DNA of 64,000 nucleotides from Selaginella moellendorffii (taxonomy: Eukaryota > Streptophyta > Lycopodiopsida > Selaginellales > Selaginellaceae), in NCBI RefSeq assembly GCF_000143415.4, contig NW_003314269.1, positions 2,010,118 through 2,074,117 on the forward strand, written 5' to 3'. A model generated the notes under the pieces. That model worked only from the letters and a program-made list of their open reading frames with translations, had not been told where the DNA came from and searched no databases. Position 1 is the stretch's first letter. Each line of letters begins with the position of its first letter. Of this stretch, positions 22,135 to 33,063 are shown in pieces. The position numbers were made by a program, and so were the translations under genes.

Positions 22135-23144
22135 GAGGAAAAAATTTTCCCCGTGGGAGTTGGACAGAGTTTGGAGGTTTTTTCAGTTTCTCCAGGAGTG
22201 TACGTAAAACCCAGATCATTCTTTTTGTGATTCTACTATGTTTATTATTACACTTTTTTGTGAGGAGTGTCTTTTTAAACATTTTTATGTGCTCTAGTAT
22301 TCTGACAATACTTGATCACAACAATAACACGCTTCCACAACGAGCACTATATGAGTCAGGTTCAAACACCTAAAAGATATCTGGCTCATTGTTGCTTTTT
22401 ATGTTTGCACATCTAGATTCTAGAATGGAATATGCTGCACAAAGTTTGAAATAACTTAACTATTTTAGTCATTTCCTTCAAGCTTTGTTTCAATCGAATT
22501 AAATTATCTGTATAGTAAACTAAATAAATCTAAGCTTCTAGAAATAACTACTTAAAATGCTTATAATAATATTGAGCTTACAGGAAATCAGTACAACAAT
22601 TTTAATCAAAGTGAAGTAGTTTCTTTTTTCTTCTTTCCTTGTTAGAAGCATCATGTCTCTTGAGTTTATTCTTATTATAGTGTATTAGTAGGAGAATAAT
22701 AATTTGGTTATTGGCTAGATAACCAAATACTATTAATGAAAATTCCATACAAATGACCTTGTTTTGAACGATTTAGGGTATGTGTCCTCTTCACTCAATT
22801 CTTATAAATGAAACTCATATAATCTAATGTGAAACTTTCCAACATTAAATCTAGATGTAGGTAATGATTTTTTCTAGAACACTATTTGAAGTTTGTTAAT
22901 TTGGGAATCATTATATAAGAAACCCTTCTGTGCATCATGGGGTAAGATTTAATTAATCTCCTACATTTCAGAAAAGCTATATTAACTTTGATTTGATATT
23001 CTTTAACTGTTATTCCTTTTTATGTGTTTTAGTTAGAATTCAGTTAAAGCACTTCAGTATTTTTGAATTTGAGTTTTCTTTTCTCTCATAGTAGCTTATT
23101 ATAAACTGTACACAATCAATTGATCACATTATAAACTTTAACAC
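22135..23144. other. AT-rich intergenic DNA, no gene seen
   Basis: About 1 kb of AT-rich sequence follows the OTU gene with no recognisable domain or RNA gene. The first 200 bp probably contain the 3' UTR. The right side merges into the decayed gypsy copy. Confidence 0.5.
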
Positions 23145-25320
23145 AAACTATATGCATATTCAATTAACCCCAAAACCATACCTTATATCCATGGTCTAGA
23201 TTGAAATTAATCATCAAAATCCCACTATAATAATAATAGTATACAACATCATAACTATACATAAAGATTTCACATCATCCTCAAGATAGAAGACAATAAA
23301 AGTTCTTTTGTTAATAAGTGAGGATTTGAAAGAATATTAGAATGAGGCACTAATAGATTTGTAAGGAGTGCAACTTATTCATAATCCCTTTATACAAAAC
23401 ATTTTAATCACTATACATGTATAATTTTTGGAAGATTAGCTTGTTGAATGTCATACCAAACCTTACAAACTTATGGTCCAATACTTGATATAGTCCCTTA
23501 AGAAGCCAGTTAGACAAATTATGTATTGTAAACTTAAAAAAATAAACTAAGTCATCCACTTTATACTCAACAAATGATGAGAGTTGTAGCACCATTCTTT
23601 TTTTACTTATACATAACTTAAGTGTTTTGCAAATTTTACTTGAACTAATAGAACCTATAAAAAGTGGAGTAAAAGCATATGCAATTATAAGTGAAAGACA
23701 AAATATCCTATAGCATTGTGCGAGTGAAAGAGCATTGTCAAAGGTGGTTAGAGCAAGTGCATTCACAAGTCTTACAAAATCTTAATAAAGTGCTACTTAC
23801 AACATATCTAATTTAATTCTTTCTAACATATTTGGTGTTGCATAAAGTAAAAGACTTTGAAAGCAAACACTTAATTGCATAATTAACTCAAATAATTTTT
23901 GATTGAGATGATGCAATTGCTAAAAGGCATTGCTACAATTATTAACATGTTTAAATATGCATTTTAAAGATATTTAGGAGAAAACTCCAAACCATACCAT
24001 TTAAACTATTGTACCACTATAATGTCATCTTTTGGAAATATATGGGAAACTTTCACAGATGCCAAACATTATTACTATAAAATGATCAAACCAATTATAT
24101 ATATCATCCTTCATATTCCTATAAAAGAAATTTAGATACATGAGTATTGACAACAAAATCATGAAGAGTTACTTTACATGCTATGAACACCACTATCTAC
24201 TTGTACAACCATATAATATTAAATAACTATATTAATTGATTCTTTAAAGTTAAAAGAGTGTAATAACCAAGGAGAATGACTTAAGAGATGATTTATAAAA
24301 TTTCAAATATAAAGGAAAGTGCTAATGAATAAGAGTGCACCTTTTTTTTCAAATGGTTAAAATATTTAGAGTTAAGCATTCTTAGATTTAAGTAGTATTA
24401 AGCCTAAATGACCTTTTGAGAAGCATAAATTCATGAACTTATAATTTGTATTAGAATGGTTTTTTGTTTGATTCTATTGGTTGAATAGGCAAATTATACC
24501 ATATATTAAGATTAACATTTAGAAGTTTAATTTGTTCTAGTTAGGCTCAATCTAAAGGGTAGGATGTCAAGAGGATGAGATTCTCAACTTCCATTCACTA
24601 GGGCATAAACTTATAAAAAAGTGTGATGGATTGTAAGTAATAAAAAAGAATGACTTAATAAATGATCCATAAAGATTCAAATATAAAAAAATAAAGAAAA
24701 TAAGGCTTTTGGGAGAATTATGGTTATCACCTTTCATTCACGAGGGTATAAATTTACAAAGAAGTGTAATGGATTGTAAGAAAGGAAAAAAAAACTCAAA
24801 AAAATAATTCATAAAGGTTTAAATATAAAACAAAATTAAAAAAAAAGGTAAAACTCTCGAGAGAGTTACAACTTTTAACTTCTGTTCACGAGAGCATGAA
24901 TTTATAAAAGAGTGTGGTGAATTGTAACCAATTAAAAAAAAAGTTTCAAGAAAAAATTTATAAAAGTTCAAATATAAAAAGAAACAACCTATGAAAAAGT
25001 GCACTTTTTTTCAATTGGTTAAAAATATTAGGATATTTGGGGCTAAATGCTTTTAATTTTAGAAACACTAGCCTAAGTAATTTAATAAGAAACTTAAATT
25101 CAAGAGTTTATAAGGAGGAAGAAAGAAAGAAAATAATGTAAGAAAGTATATAATAATAATGCAAGAGTTAAATCTCAACAAAAAGCACAAATTCAAGCAT
25201 TCTTTAAGGATAATTAGAGTAAGTGCATAGAGTATAAAAATATGCATATTCTATTACCCAGAAAACTTTAATTTATATACAAAATCAAAATCCCATACCT
25301 TAAACCTTATAATAGCACTT
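23145..25320 (-). mobile_element. Heavily decayed, AT-shifted copy of gypsy G1
   Basis: Segments align by eye with G1. About 23160-23261 matches the 3' LTR end followed by the purine-tract region (ATTTCACATCATCC). The 23440-23500 block (ATGTCATACCAAACCTTA) matches G1 3040-3110. The 23800-23960 block (TAAAGTAAAAGACTTTGAAA...GATGCAATTGCTAAAAGGCATTG) matches gag near 8050-8150. About 25220-25310 matches the 5' LTR. Most differences are G/C in G1 against A/T here, as expected for methylated cytosines decaying to thymine. The middle of pol is missing. Nothing is translatable. Confidence 0.75.
24590..25010. repeat. Imperfect tandem repeat, unit about 145 bp
   Basis: Near-identical starts (CATTCACTAGGGCATAAAC, CATTCACGAGGGTATAAAT, TGTTCACGAGAGCATGAAT) occur at about 24592, 24738 and 24883. 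Each is followed by similar AT-rich text containing GTGTGATGGATTGTAA-type and TTCAAATATAAA-type blocks. Nearly three units are present, inside the decayed gypsy copy. Confidence 0.65.
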
Positions 25321-25406
25321 TAAAAAATGCAAAATACAATAATTAAAGAAAAATGTTTAAAAATATTTTAACACTCTTACCCTAACCAGGACTAAATTAG
25401 GTCAAG

Positions 25407-26391
25407 ATGGCGCGCGCATTTGTGGCAATGCGGCAACGAGCGCTGCGGATCCAATCCACATTGTCCGCGCGCTCGAGGTCCGTCGTCACAGTCTCTTCCA
25501 GCCTCGACTTAGATTCCGACCTCGCATTACAGGAAGCGCGGACCTGGGACCAGGGTCTCGAATCCCAGTTCGCCACAACGCCGCTCTCCCAGATTTTCAA
25601 GGTCAGTATTGCTATTTTGCATTCGCTAGCAATACGTTAATCTTGCTATGAACTTTCATGAGTTCTTGTGCTAGTATCTCATCAATCCCTTAGACAAAGT
25701 CTTCTAGCTCTAGACATTTAGAAGTTTCCTGTTCTCTTCATGTTCTCTTATCCCCTTTTTTTGTCTTTCAGGACAAGCGTGTTGTCATCTTCGGTACTCC
25801 AGTAAGTTATTCTTTCGTCTTTGTTGTTCTTCGAGGAAACAAGCAAAACTAAACAGAAGAAGAAGAAAAAAGAGATCGTAACTTACAATTCACTCCATTT
25901 CCATTCAGGGCGCGTTCACGGGTGTTTGCACAAAGGGTCACGTCCCCAGCTACACCAAGAACGTCGAGCAGCTGAAATCCAAGGGCGTCGACTCCGTCAT
26001 CTGCGTCGCGGTGAACGACCCCTACACCATCAACGCCTGGGCCGAGAAGATGAACGCAAAAGGCAAGGTTAGCTTTCTTTTTCCTTCTCCTCTACGTGCG
26101 CTTATTTCTAAGAGTTTGGAACGCTCCCAGATCCAGTTCTTCGCCGATTTTGACGGTGGCTTCCACAAATCTCTGGGCTTGGAGTGTGATTTGAGCAAGG
26201 CGCTGCTTGGCCTTCGTTCGCAGAGGTGGAGAAATCTCTTTCGGTATTTGCTTTTGACATTCTTGAGAAATAAACTACGCAGGTGGTCAGCATTTGTGGA
26301 CGATGGTGTGGTGAAAGTCCTCAAGGTGGAAAAGGTTCCTTCGGAGCTCAAGGTTAGCGATGGCGAGACGATGATCAAAGCCATCCATTAA
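25407..26391 (+). CDS. PRXIIF: Type II peroxiredoxin, mitochondrial PrxIIF-type
   Basis: Thiol peroxidase reducing H2O2 and alkyl hydroperoxides. Five exons: 25407-25601, 25772-25801, 25909-26067, 26131-26225, 26283-26391; 195 residues. The N-terminal 30 residues are basic, Ser-rich and free of acidic residues (MARAFVAMRQRALRIQ), typical of a mitochondrial presequence. The peroxidatic Cys is in PGAFTGVCTKGHVPSY. Further PrxII blocks: GVDSVICVAVNDPYTINAWAEK; FADFDGGFHKSLGLE; LSKALLGLRSQRWSAFVDDG. The SLGLE/LLGLRSQRW pattern is the IIF type rather than the cytosolic one. The second exon is only 30 nt. The start codon lies less than 100 bp from the decayed gypsy LTR, so the promoter must overlap transposon-derived sequence. 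Confidence 0.93.
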
Positions 26392-26890
26392 AGCAGGGAG
26401 ACGAACGAGTCAGTGTTTATATTAAACTGGATTACTTATAAAAACCAAACGTACTGTTGTGTTAAATGCTTTTACCGGCAGTTTGACCTTGACTGGATGT
26501 CCGTACGCGCCGATTTTTGTTTTCCAGTCCGTACTCGGCTATGGAGGCGGACTTGTTCATGCGACGCCCCGCAATTTCCTCTTTCGCGTATAGGTTTGTT
26601 TAGGTTATTTCTTGGCGCTCCTGGCGGGCTTCGTGCGCAGCGCTTGGTTGCCACCGACGATTCCAGGTCTGGCTCTGTTTCTTTCGATCGATCCGGCCAG
26701 CATTTTCTCTCTCGCTCGCTGTGCGCGATGAAATTCCAGGCATTGGCGATCGAGCTGGGGAGAGCATCTGGCGGCTAAATCTTGCTTTCTATTCGGAGCT
26801 ACAGGATAGCGTGTCTCTGATCGATCGATTGGCTGGAACTTTGCAGGGCTTGGGCGAATAGATGTTTGGAATCTAGCCATAGCTGCGCGG
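26392..26890 (+). promoter_or_regulatory. Intergenic region, promoter/5'UTR of GPA1
   Basis: No gene is recognised. The region is GC-richer than the upstream repeat block and contains several GATCGATC-type stretches just before the GPA1 start. No clear TATA element is seen. Confidence 0.35.
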
Positions 26891-28697
26891 ATGGGGTCGC
26901 TGTGTAGCAAAGGCCAACCAGTGGCACAAGAGGAGGACGAAGAGCGGGTATTAGATACCATAGTATTTCCTTTGTAACGTGGGCTTTGTTTGACGTAGGA
27001 ACGTGAATTAACCCGGCAGCTCAAGCAAGACGATCGAATCGAGAAAAACGTGTATAAGCTCCTCCTCCTCGGTATGTGTGGACTTCTGCTCTCTTTTGTA
27101 GACCAGGAAATAAGTTTTGGATCTCTCAGGTTCTGGGGAGTCGGGAAAATCAACCATATTTAAACAGGTTCGTACCATCTGCTAGTACGGCTTTTACCTG
27201 AGAACTTGAAAGTTTTCTTAGTTTCTTCTGCTCGTGCAGATTAAGTTGCTGTACAATACGGGATTTGATGTTGAAGAGCTGAAGAACTACACTCCTGTCA
27301 TACACGCGAATGTGTATCAGGCAATTAAGGTAGCTAGCACTGTCCTGATTGATTGTTGGGCATTTTCTTCAAGATTTTTGATAGGAATCACTCGTGTAGA
27401 TTCTCTACGAAGGATGCTTGGATCTGCAGAAGAAGGATGTTTCAGGAGAGTACATGATGAGGCGGGAAAACATGGTCTGCCTGATTACCTTACTCCAGTT
27501 TGGAATTTTATCTGAGTGTTCTAGGAGCATGGAAAGAGAATCGCGGAAATTGGTGATGGAGTGGATTACCATCCCATAGGTTTCCTAGAAAGTGATCTAA
27601 TTGCACAGATTTGGAGTGATCCTGCAATTCAGGTACAGTTTCTTATGCAATTTTTTTTTAAAAAAAAAAATTGGTTTTCTACAGGCAACTTATCGAAAAG
27701 CGAACGAATTGCAACTCCCTGACTGTACAGAATATTTTCTTAGCGGCGTGGACAGGCTAGCAAAACCTGACTACATACCAACAGAGGCATGCGTTTCCAT
27801 TTTCCACTTCTTGTTCTATTCTGAAGCGAGTGTTCATTCAGGAAGACATACTCCATGCTAGAGTGCGAACAACCGGAATTGCTGATGTAGTGTTCAAGTA
27901 AAGTCTCGAGAACATATGTTTGTTTGCTTGTTAGCTGAAATACTGGTTTTCAGGCACGACGGACACACCTATAGAGTCTTTGACGTGGGAGGCCAGAGAA
28001 ACGAACGTAGAAAGTGGCTTCACTTGTTCGACGGGGTTAAGGCCGTCATCTTCTGCGCTGCATTGAGCGAGTGGGTACTTAAAATTCTACTGCCAAAGCA
28101 GTCTTTCACTGAATACAATTCGCAGATATGATCAGAATCTCTTCGAAGATGAGGGGAAGAACCGGATGGTTGAAACGATGGAGCTTTTTGAGTCGGTCCT
28201 TCGGCATCCAAGTTTTGAGGTACTTGTCTAAAAGCGTTTTTGTGTTTTTGTTGCGTCATCTCCTCCTCTTTGCAGAAAACATCGTTTCTTGTATTTCTAA
28301 ACAAATACGACATATTTCGGAAGAAAGTACTTTCGGTGAGTTCTAAGCTTTCACTGAAAGTAACTCAACCGAGGCCTTTACGCAGGTGCCCCTGAATGTT
28401 TGCGAGGTGTTTCGAGACTACAATGAAGTTCAAGGCGACCAAGAAAGGAAAATCTCTCACGCCCTTCAGTAAGCTTTACTTAACTGTTTTCTCGTTATGG
28501 ATTTTTGAGACCCCGGCCGGCTTTCCAGATACATCAAAAACAAATTCGACGAGATTTACAAGCGGAACACCCCAGGGCTCGGAACACAGAGGCTGTGTTG
28601 GCTATTTGAGACAACAGCTCTGGACCCGCGCATAATGAAGTACACCTTTGAGCTCGTGGACAAGAACCTCGTCGTTTCGAGCATAAGCCTCTTGTGA
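26891..28697 (+). CDS. GPA1: Heterotrimeric G-protein alpha subunit (GPA1)
   Basis: Canonical plant G-alpha: GTP-binding switch working with G-beta-gamma and RGS at the plasma membrane. Thirteen exons: 26891-26947, 26999-27071, 27130-27167, 27240-27329, 27400-27474, 27525-27632, 27685-27786, 27842-27897, 27954-28070, 28126-28219, 28276-28326, 28386-28468, 28529-28697; 370 residues. MGSLCSK gives Gly2 myristoylation and Cys5 palmitoylation. G1 is GSGESGKST. The switch I Arg is in ARVRTTG, switch II is [12 protein letters not shown] with the catalytic Gln, and G4 is FLNKYD. The G5 TCA motif is replaced by TTALD, as in plant G-alphas. The intron after exon 7 starts GC. The C terminus ends [10 protein letters not shown], lacking a family Cys near the end. 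Confidence 0.96.
27787..27841 (+). other. GC-AG intron in GPA1
   Basis: The donor reads ACAGAG|GCATGC and the acceptor TTCATTCAG|GAAGAC, giving [16 protein letters not shown] in register with the G-alpha family. The nearest GT donor, 6 nt downstream, would insert two residues (Ala-Cys) here. Confidence 0.72.
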
Positions 28698-29617
28698 GAA
28701 TGAGTTCTACGCTGGGAAACCTTCGATCTCAAGTGCAAACTTACAGACGACAAAGAGACAGCTCAAAAGAAGAGACTCGAGAAATGGACTTAACATCATA
28801 TCTCAATGCCCATTCCGGGCATTTTGCGGTATCTTTTAAGACTGAAGACAATATGAGCATACATGCATATTTCCAGATTTCCGAATCTTTAGCGCACTCT
28901 TTTCCTTCATGGGAAATGTCGCAGCAGCGTGCGTAAGCCCGGAGCAAATTGGTGAGGAAATTTCCAAATGGTTGGCAGGGAACAATGGTATCAATCGGAT
29001 GATATCAGCGATAACAACCTTTGGTCTATACCATACCTATTAAAGTCAACTTGTATTGAAAATTCCAAACGTCCATTTTCACCTGTACTTTGCTTAATTT
29101 TCTATTAATTCGTTCTTTTTCTACCTTTTCTCTTGGTTGGAAGAGAGGGCAACAAACACCACTACCTACCCAAAGACCATAGAATTAACACCCAAAATAA
29201 AACACGTTCACGAAAAGATGGCCGGCCACATTGCCAAAATCTCCCAACGAGAAGCTTCCCGGGTTGTTCGTCGGGCAGCCGTCGGATCCGGGCCACCGGG
29301 GCCGTCGGATGCTTCAACATTGACGGCAAGTGGCCAGTCCTTCGTCAAAGCCTCTTTACACTGGGCGGTCCTTCGCTCACACACGAACAAAACACTGTGG
29401 ATTGGGATGTGTGATTTTGGATGCGTTGCAATGGATGCTCGGGGAATCCAGACGGTGGATGGCGCGTGGGGGGCGCTTATAGGGAAGCTGGAGGCGATCT
29501 GATCGGCGATTCTCGGCAGGATTGGCGTGCGCGGCAAGGAATATTGCGCGTTCTTGGATCGCAATTCGCGAGGTCTGTAGTGTTTCGAGAGGGGGATTGA
29601 TCCAAGGGGGGAATTCT
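28698..29617. other. Intergenic region between GPA1 and the bHLH gene
   Basis: No gene is recognised in about 900 bp. The first part should hold the GPA1 3' UTR. Overlapping open frames around 29133-29564 on both strands have no domain and reflect stop-poor composition. The last 150 bp look like the bHLH 5' leader. Confidence 0.4.
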
Positions 29618-29746
29618 ATGCTCCAGAATTACTCGCCTGTAGCGCCGCGCTTGGATTTTCCTGTGGAGGTACAGGAGAATTCTTTGCTACATTTTTTCCT
29701 TTGATTTGGTGAAATTTTTCTCTTGGATCGATTCCAGGGCCTGTGA
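29618..29746 (+). promoter_or_regulatory. Spliced upstream ORF ending at the bHLH start codon
   Basis: A 19-codon uORF starts ATGCTCCAG (29618) and crosses a 5'UTR intron (donor GTGGAG|GTACAG, acceptor GATTCCAG|GGCCTG). Its TGA at 29744-29746 is immediately followed by the main ATG at 29747, in the same frame. The peptide begins MLQNYSPVAPRL. The splice junction is inferred from consensus sites. If transcribed, this layout could permit termination-reinitiation control. Confidence 0.55.
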
Positions 29747-31817
29747 ATGGCTGTTAAAAGGAAGGAAATGGGAGAGAAGTCGAGGATAACACTGAGACAA
29801 AGGCTACAAGCGGCAGTACAGAGTATACAATGGACTTATGCTGTTTTCTGGAAGCCATGTCCACCTCCACAAGGGTAAAGAAACTCTTTGTCCTTATGGC
29901 TAGACTATCACTCTTTTCTTATACCTTTTGTGGATCACGAACCTCATTGGGAAAGTTTGCATGATCACAGGGAGCTTGTTTGGTCGGATGGATACTACAA
30001 CGGGAGTGTGAAAACGAGGAAGACGATCATAGTTTCCAGAGAACGGAGCCCGGAAGAACACGGCCTACAGAGAAGTGACCAGCTGCGAGAACTGTTTGAG
30101 AACTTGTCAGCGTCCGGAGATGGTAGCCAGTCCTCGACAGCCACCCGGCGCCCGACTGCTGCCCTCTCGCCCGAAGACTTGACGGACACCGAGTGGTTCT
30201 ACTTGGTTTGCATGTCGTGTACGTTTGATCCAGGCACCGGGTAAGAAAGAACTTTAGAAAGAAACCATAGCTTCTCTAGAGACTTACTTTAATTTTCTTT
30301 GTGTAGAATACCTGGACAAGCTTTCGCGAAAGGACGTCCTGTCTGGCTTTGCAAAGCTAATGAAGCGACTACCAAGGTTTTCTCGAGAGCCTTACTGGCA
30401 AAGGTACAAATACTTGTTGCTCATGAGAGGACACGCGCCTGACTTTGTCTTGTTTTCGTATCCAAATTGGAGGAGGCTCCAGACAGCGTGCATTCAGGTA
30501 AGAATAATTTCCAACGTCCTTGTCGTTTGTCAATCAAGTCCTGAACTGCTAGTTTGCAGACAGTTGTGTGCATTCCCCTGGCCGAGGGTGTTTTGGAGCT
30601 TGGCTCGACTGAGCTTGTAAGTTTGTCGTGCTCCTTTTGTTTTCTGTAATTAGGCGCTCAGAAGGATTTACGTTACAGGTCCGAGAGGATACGTCCATTG
30701 TACAACACGTTGTCAGCTTCTTCGTGGAGCTTGCAAAGCCAACTGTTTCGGAGCCGTCCATCTCGAGCTCTCAAAGCGGTGAGAATGGACACCAAGACCT
30801 TCGCCCCTCCTCACAGGATGGTCCTTCCAGCGAGCAGCCTAGGCAACGACAGAAAATGGAGAGATGCAGTGCTTTCCAGAGCTGGAAAGAGTTTCAAAGA
30901 CAGGCTTCAATATCGTCGAGCCAAGTGAAAAGCCAATGCCAGGCAATGCTTAAAAACGTACTCTTCCGGGTTCCTCACATGTACACAGCAGCTGAAAAGT
31001 CGGAGGCTGCCAAAATGAACGACAGTGGAGGAGATAGTCAGTCCAAATCAGTGTCAAGAAAGGAGGACGATGTCAACACCGCTCACGCGATGCTGGAGCG
31101 CAGGAGAAGGGAGAAGCTCAACGACAGATTTTTGATGCTGCGAAACATGGTTCCTTTTGTCACCAAGGTAAGCTAATTCTTTTCTTCTGCTTGTACTTTC
31201 ATTGCAAACGTGGAGGCTTTGCTTGTAGTGTAGATGGACAAGGTGTCGATCTTGGGAGACGCGATTGAGTACCTGAGGCAGCTGCAAAAGCAAGTCGCCG
31301 ATCTCGAGCAACGGAACAAAGTTCTCGAGGCAAGGCTCAGAGGACAGGACGTACCTGTTGAAGCCGAGAAAGCTCAAAGCAGTCCTCCACAGGATCATCC
31401 GCAAGAGAAGCCAGCGCCGCAGGACATGGCAGTGGACACGGAGCCAGAGGATAGCTTTCCAATGTCGACAACTTACAAGCTGGGACCGGACAGCTCCAGC
31501 TACAAAGCCGAGATCCAGATGCAAGACGACTTCACAGCTCTCGAAATCGAGTGCTCCTTCCGGCAAGGAATCCTTCTGGACATCCTCGCGGCCCTGGACA
31601 AGCTCAACCTCGACGTCTCCACGGTCGAAGCACGGACACCCGACCAACGAACGTTTTGTGCCAGCCTCAAGGCAGAGGTGAGTTTGCAAGCTTTCAAAGT
31701 TTTTTCTTTTACCACGCCAATGGTTTCTCTCTTTTACAGGCGAAAGATTTGCCGAGAGCAAGCGAGCAAGATATAAGTGAAGCTCTCCAGAGAGTAACGC
31801 GGCCTCTGTCATCCTAG
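29747..31817 (+). CDS. bHLH transcription factor, subgroup IIIf (TT8/GL3-like)
   Basis: MYC-type bHLH of the group that partners R2R3-MYB and WD40 proteins to control flavonoids and epidermal cell fate in flowering plants. Eight exons: 29747-29874, 29971-30240, 30307-30403, 30483-30497, 30560-30616, 30679-31167, 31234-31677, 31740-31817; 525 residues. The N-terminal MYB-interacting region shows IQWTYAVFWKPC, LVWSDGYYNG, LSPEDLTDTEWFYLVCMSC, GIPGQAFAKGRPVWLC and TVVCIPLAEGVLELGSTE. The bHLH is HAMLERRRREKLNDRFLMLR, then MDKVSILGDAIEYLRQLQKQV running into a leucine-rich coiled coil, with an ACT-like C terminus. Exon 4 is only 15 nt. A uORF precedes the start. In a lycophyte the target pathway is open. 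Confidence 0.93.
30483..30497 (+). other. 15-nt microexon in the IIIf bHLH gene
   Basis: The exon ACAGCGTGCATTCAG encodes TACIQ and is bounded by GGCTCCAG and GTAAGAA. It is needed to join ALLAK to TVVCIPLAEG; the IIIf family has K(S/T)A(S/C)IQTVVC at this point. Confidence 0.85.
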
Positions 31818-31836
31818 AAGTTTGTTACTTCAATTG

Positions 31837-32943
31837 CTATGATTTTTCATCTTCGCAGATCACGGCCCAGCGGTCAAACTGGGCAGAAAAGCATAGCTGC
31901 AAAACGGATTGTGCCAGTGATCCTTCTCCAGCGGGGAAGTTATCACAACCTCGCGATCGAGTTCTTCCGCCGCAACGCAGCAATCCCACGTCCTCCTCCC
32001 GATATGAAACGCAACCGGAGGCCACGCAAAGCAGCTCATGACGATCACATCGCCCAGCAGGAACCCGGAAGATCTCGCAAAGAACAGCTTTGGCCACCTC
32101 TTCCCATACAGATCTTCCGTCCAGGCCTCTGACACGAGCAGCCATCTCTCTCGATTCCCATCGAGCATCCACACGCCATAACCATGGCCGCCACTCGAGC
32201 TCTCCAGCGACGTCGCCAAGATCCTTGTAGGAGAACCCCTGGATGATCCGATCGGTGGGCGTGATCCCTCTCGCAGCCTTCCACCGCGTCCACCCCAGAA
32301 GCCTATGATCGTAGAACCCTTCGAAGTCCCCGACGCGCGCATAGCCGGGCGAGAAGTGGAGCTTCTGCTTCTCCGCTAGCTCGCGGCCGCCTAGGCACGC
32401 ACCGTTCCGCCAGCGTCTCTCGCCCAAGCTGTACTGCAATGCGTGGCCGATGAATCCTTCGCTCCATCGCCCACGCACGATCGCCACCGAGTAAGCTCCC
32501 GTGTTCGCGTCCATCTCCAGGCTTTCTAGCTCCCACTCTAGCCAGGAGTATGTGGCGGCGGTGCCCGGCCCGGGGATGCGCTTCCACTTGTTCGTGATCG
32601 GATTCCCCAGGAAGAATCCATTGAAGGGCTTGAACCATAGGCAAGCGCACACCAGGCCGTGCGCGATGGAGAATTAGAGCCCGTTCTCGCCGGATTCATG
32701 CGGGAATGGCGAGTGCGAGAGCTTCACCGGGCGAGACTTATGGGCGGAGAAAGGAGCCCAGATCCTCAATCTAGGCGCCGGATCGATGCTGCGAGTGATG
32801 AAGACCAGGGGGCTTCGATTCCTGGACAGGATGCGCGCAACCAGATCGCACCAGGATTTGCAGGCCAGGCGCAGTGGGATGGCCCGATCGAGCCCAAGGC
32901 GCTCCAAAATCTGGAAGAAGGAATCCTCGTCCAGCCGCTCCAT
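31837..32943 (-). pseudogene. F-box protein gene with in-frame TAA at about codon 90
   Basis: An F-box N terminus (MERLDEDSFFQILERLGLDRAIPLRLACKSWCDLV) would act as SCF substrate receptor. One TAA at 32674-32676 interrupts the frame right after SPFPHESGENGL. The same frame then continues without another stop to 31837: IAHGLVCACLWFKPFNGFFLGNP, NKWKRIP, WEEVAKAVLCEIFR, a kelch/FBA-like beta-rich region. Total frame is 369 codons, intronless, the usual length for a plant F-box protein. Candidate explanations are a recent nonsense mutation, a sequence error or readthrough; the uninterrupted downstream frame argues for a young lesion. Its end lies 20 bp from the end of the convergent bHLH gene. 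Confidence 0.82.
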
Positions 32944-33063
32944 GGTTTTAAAGTTTCGCGGGCAATATAAAATGTGCAAAACCTAACTTTACACCTTTAA
33001 GTTAAAATTTTTAAAAGAGGAGCCCAGCCCAGGAACCCTAAAATCTTAGAGGGTTTGCGAAGC

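Noticed and set aside
29133..29564. Overlapping ~120-codon frames between GPA1 and the bHLH gene
   Set aside because: Open on both strands, no domain, and no acceptable exon partners; treated as intergenic.
31054..31812. 252-codon antisense frame over the IIIf bHLH
   Set aside because: Mirror of codon-biased bHLH exons; crosses its introns without a family signature.
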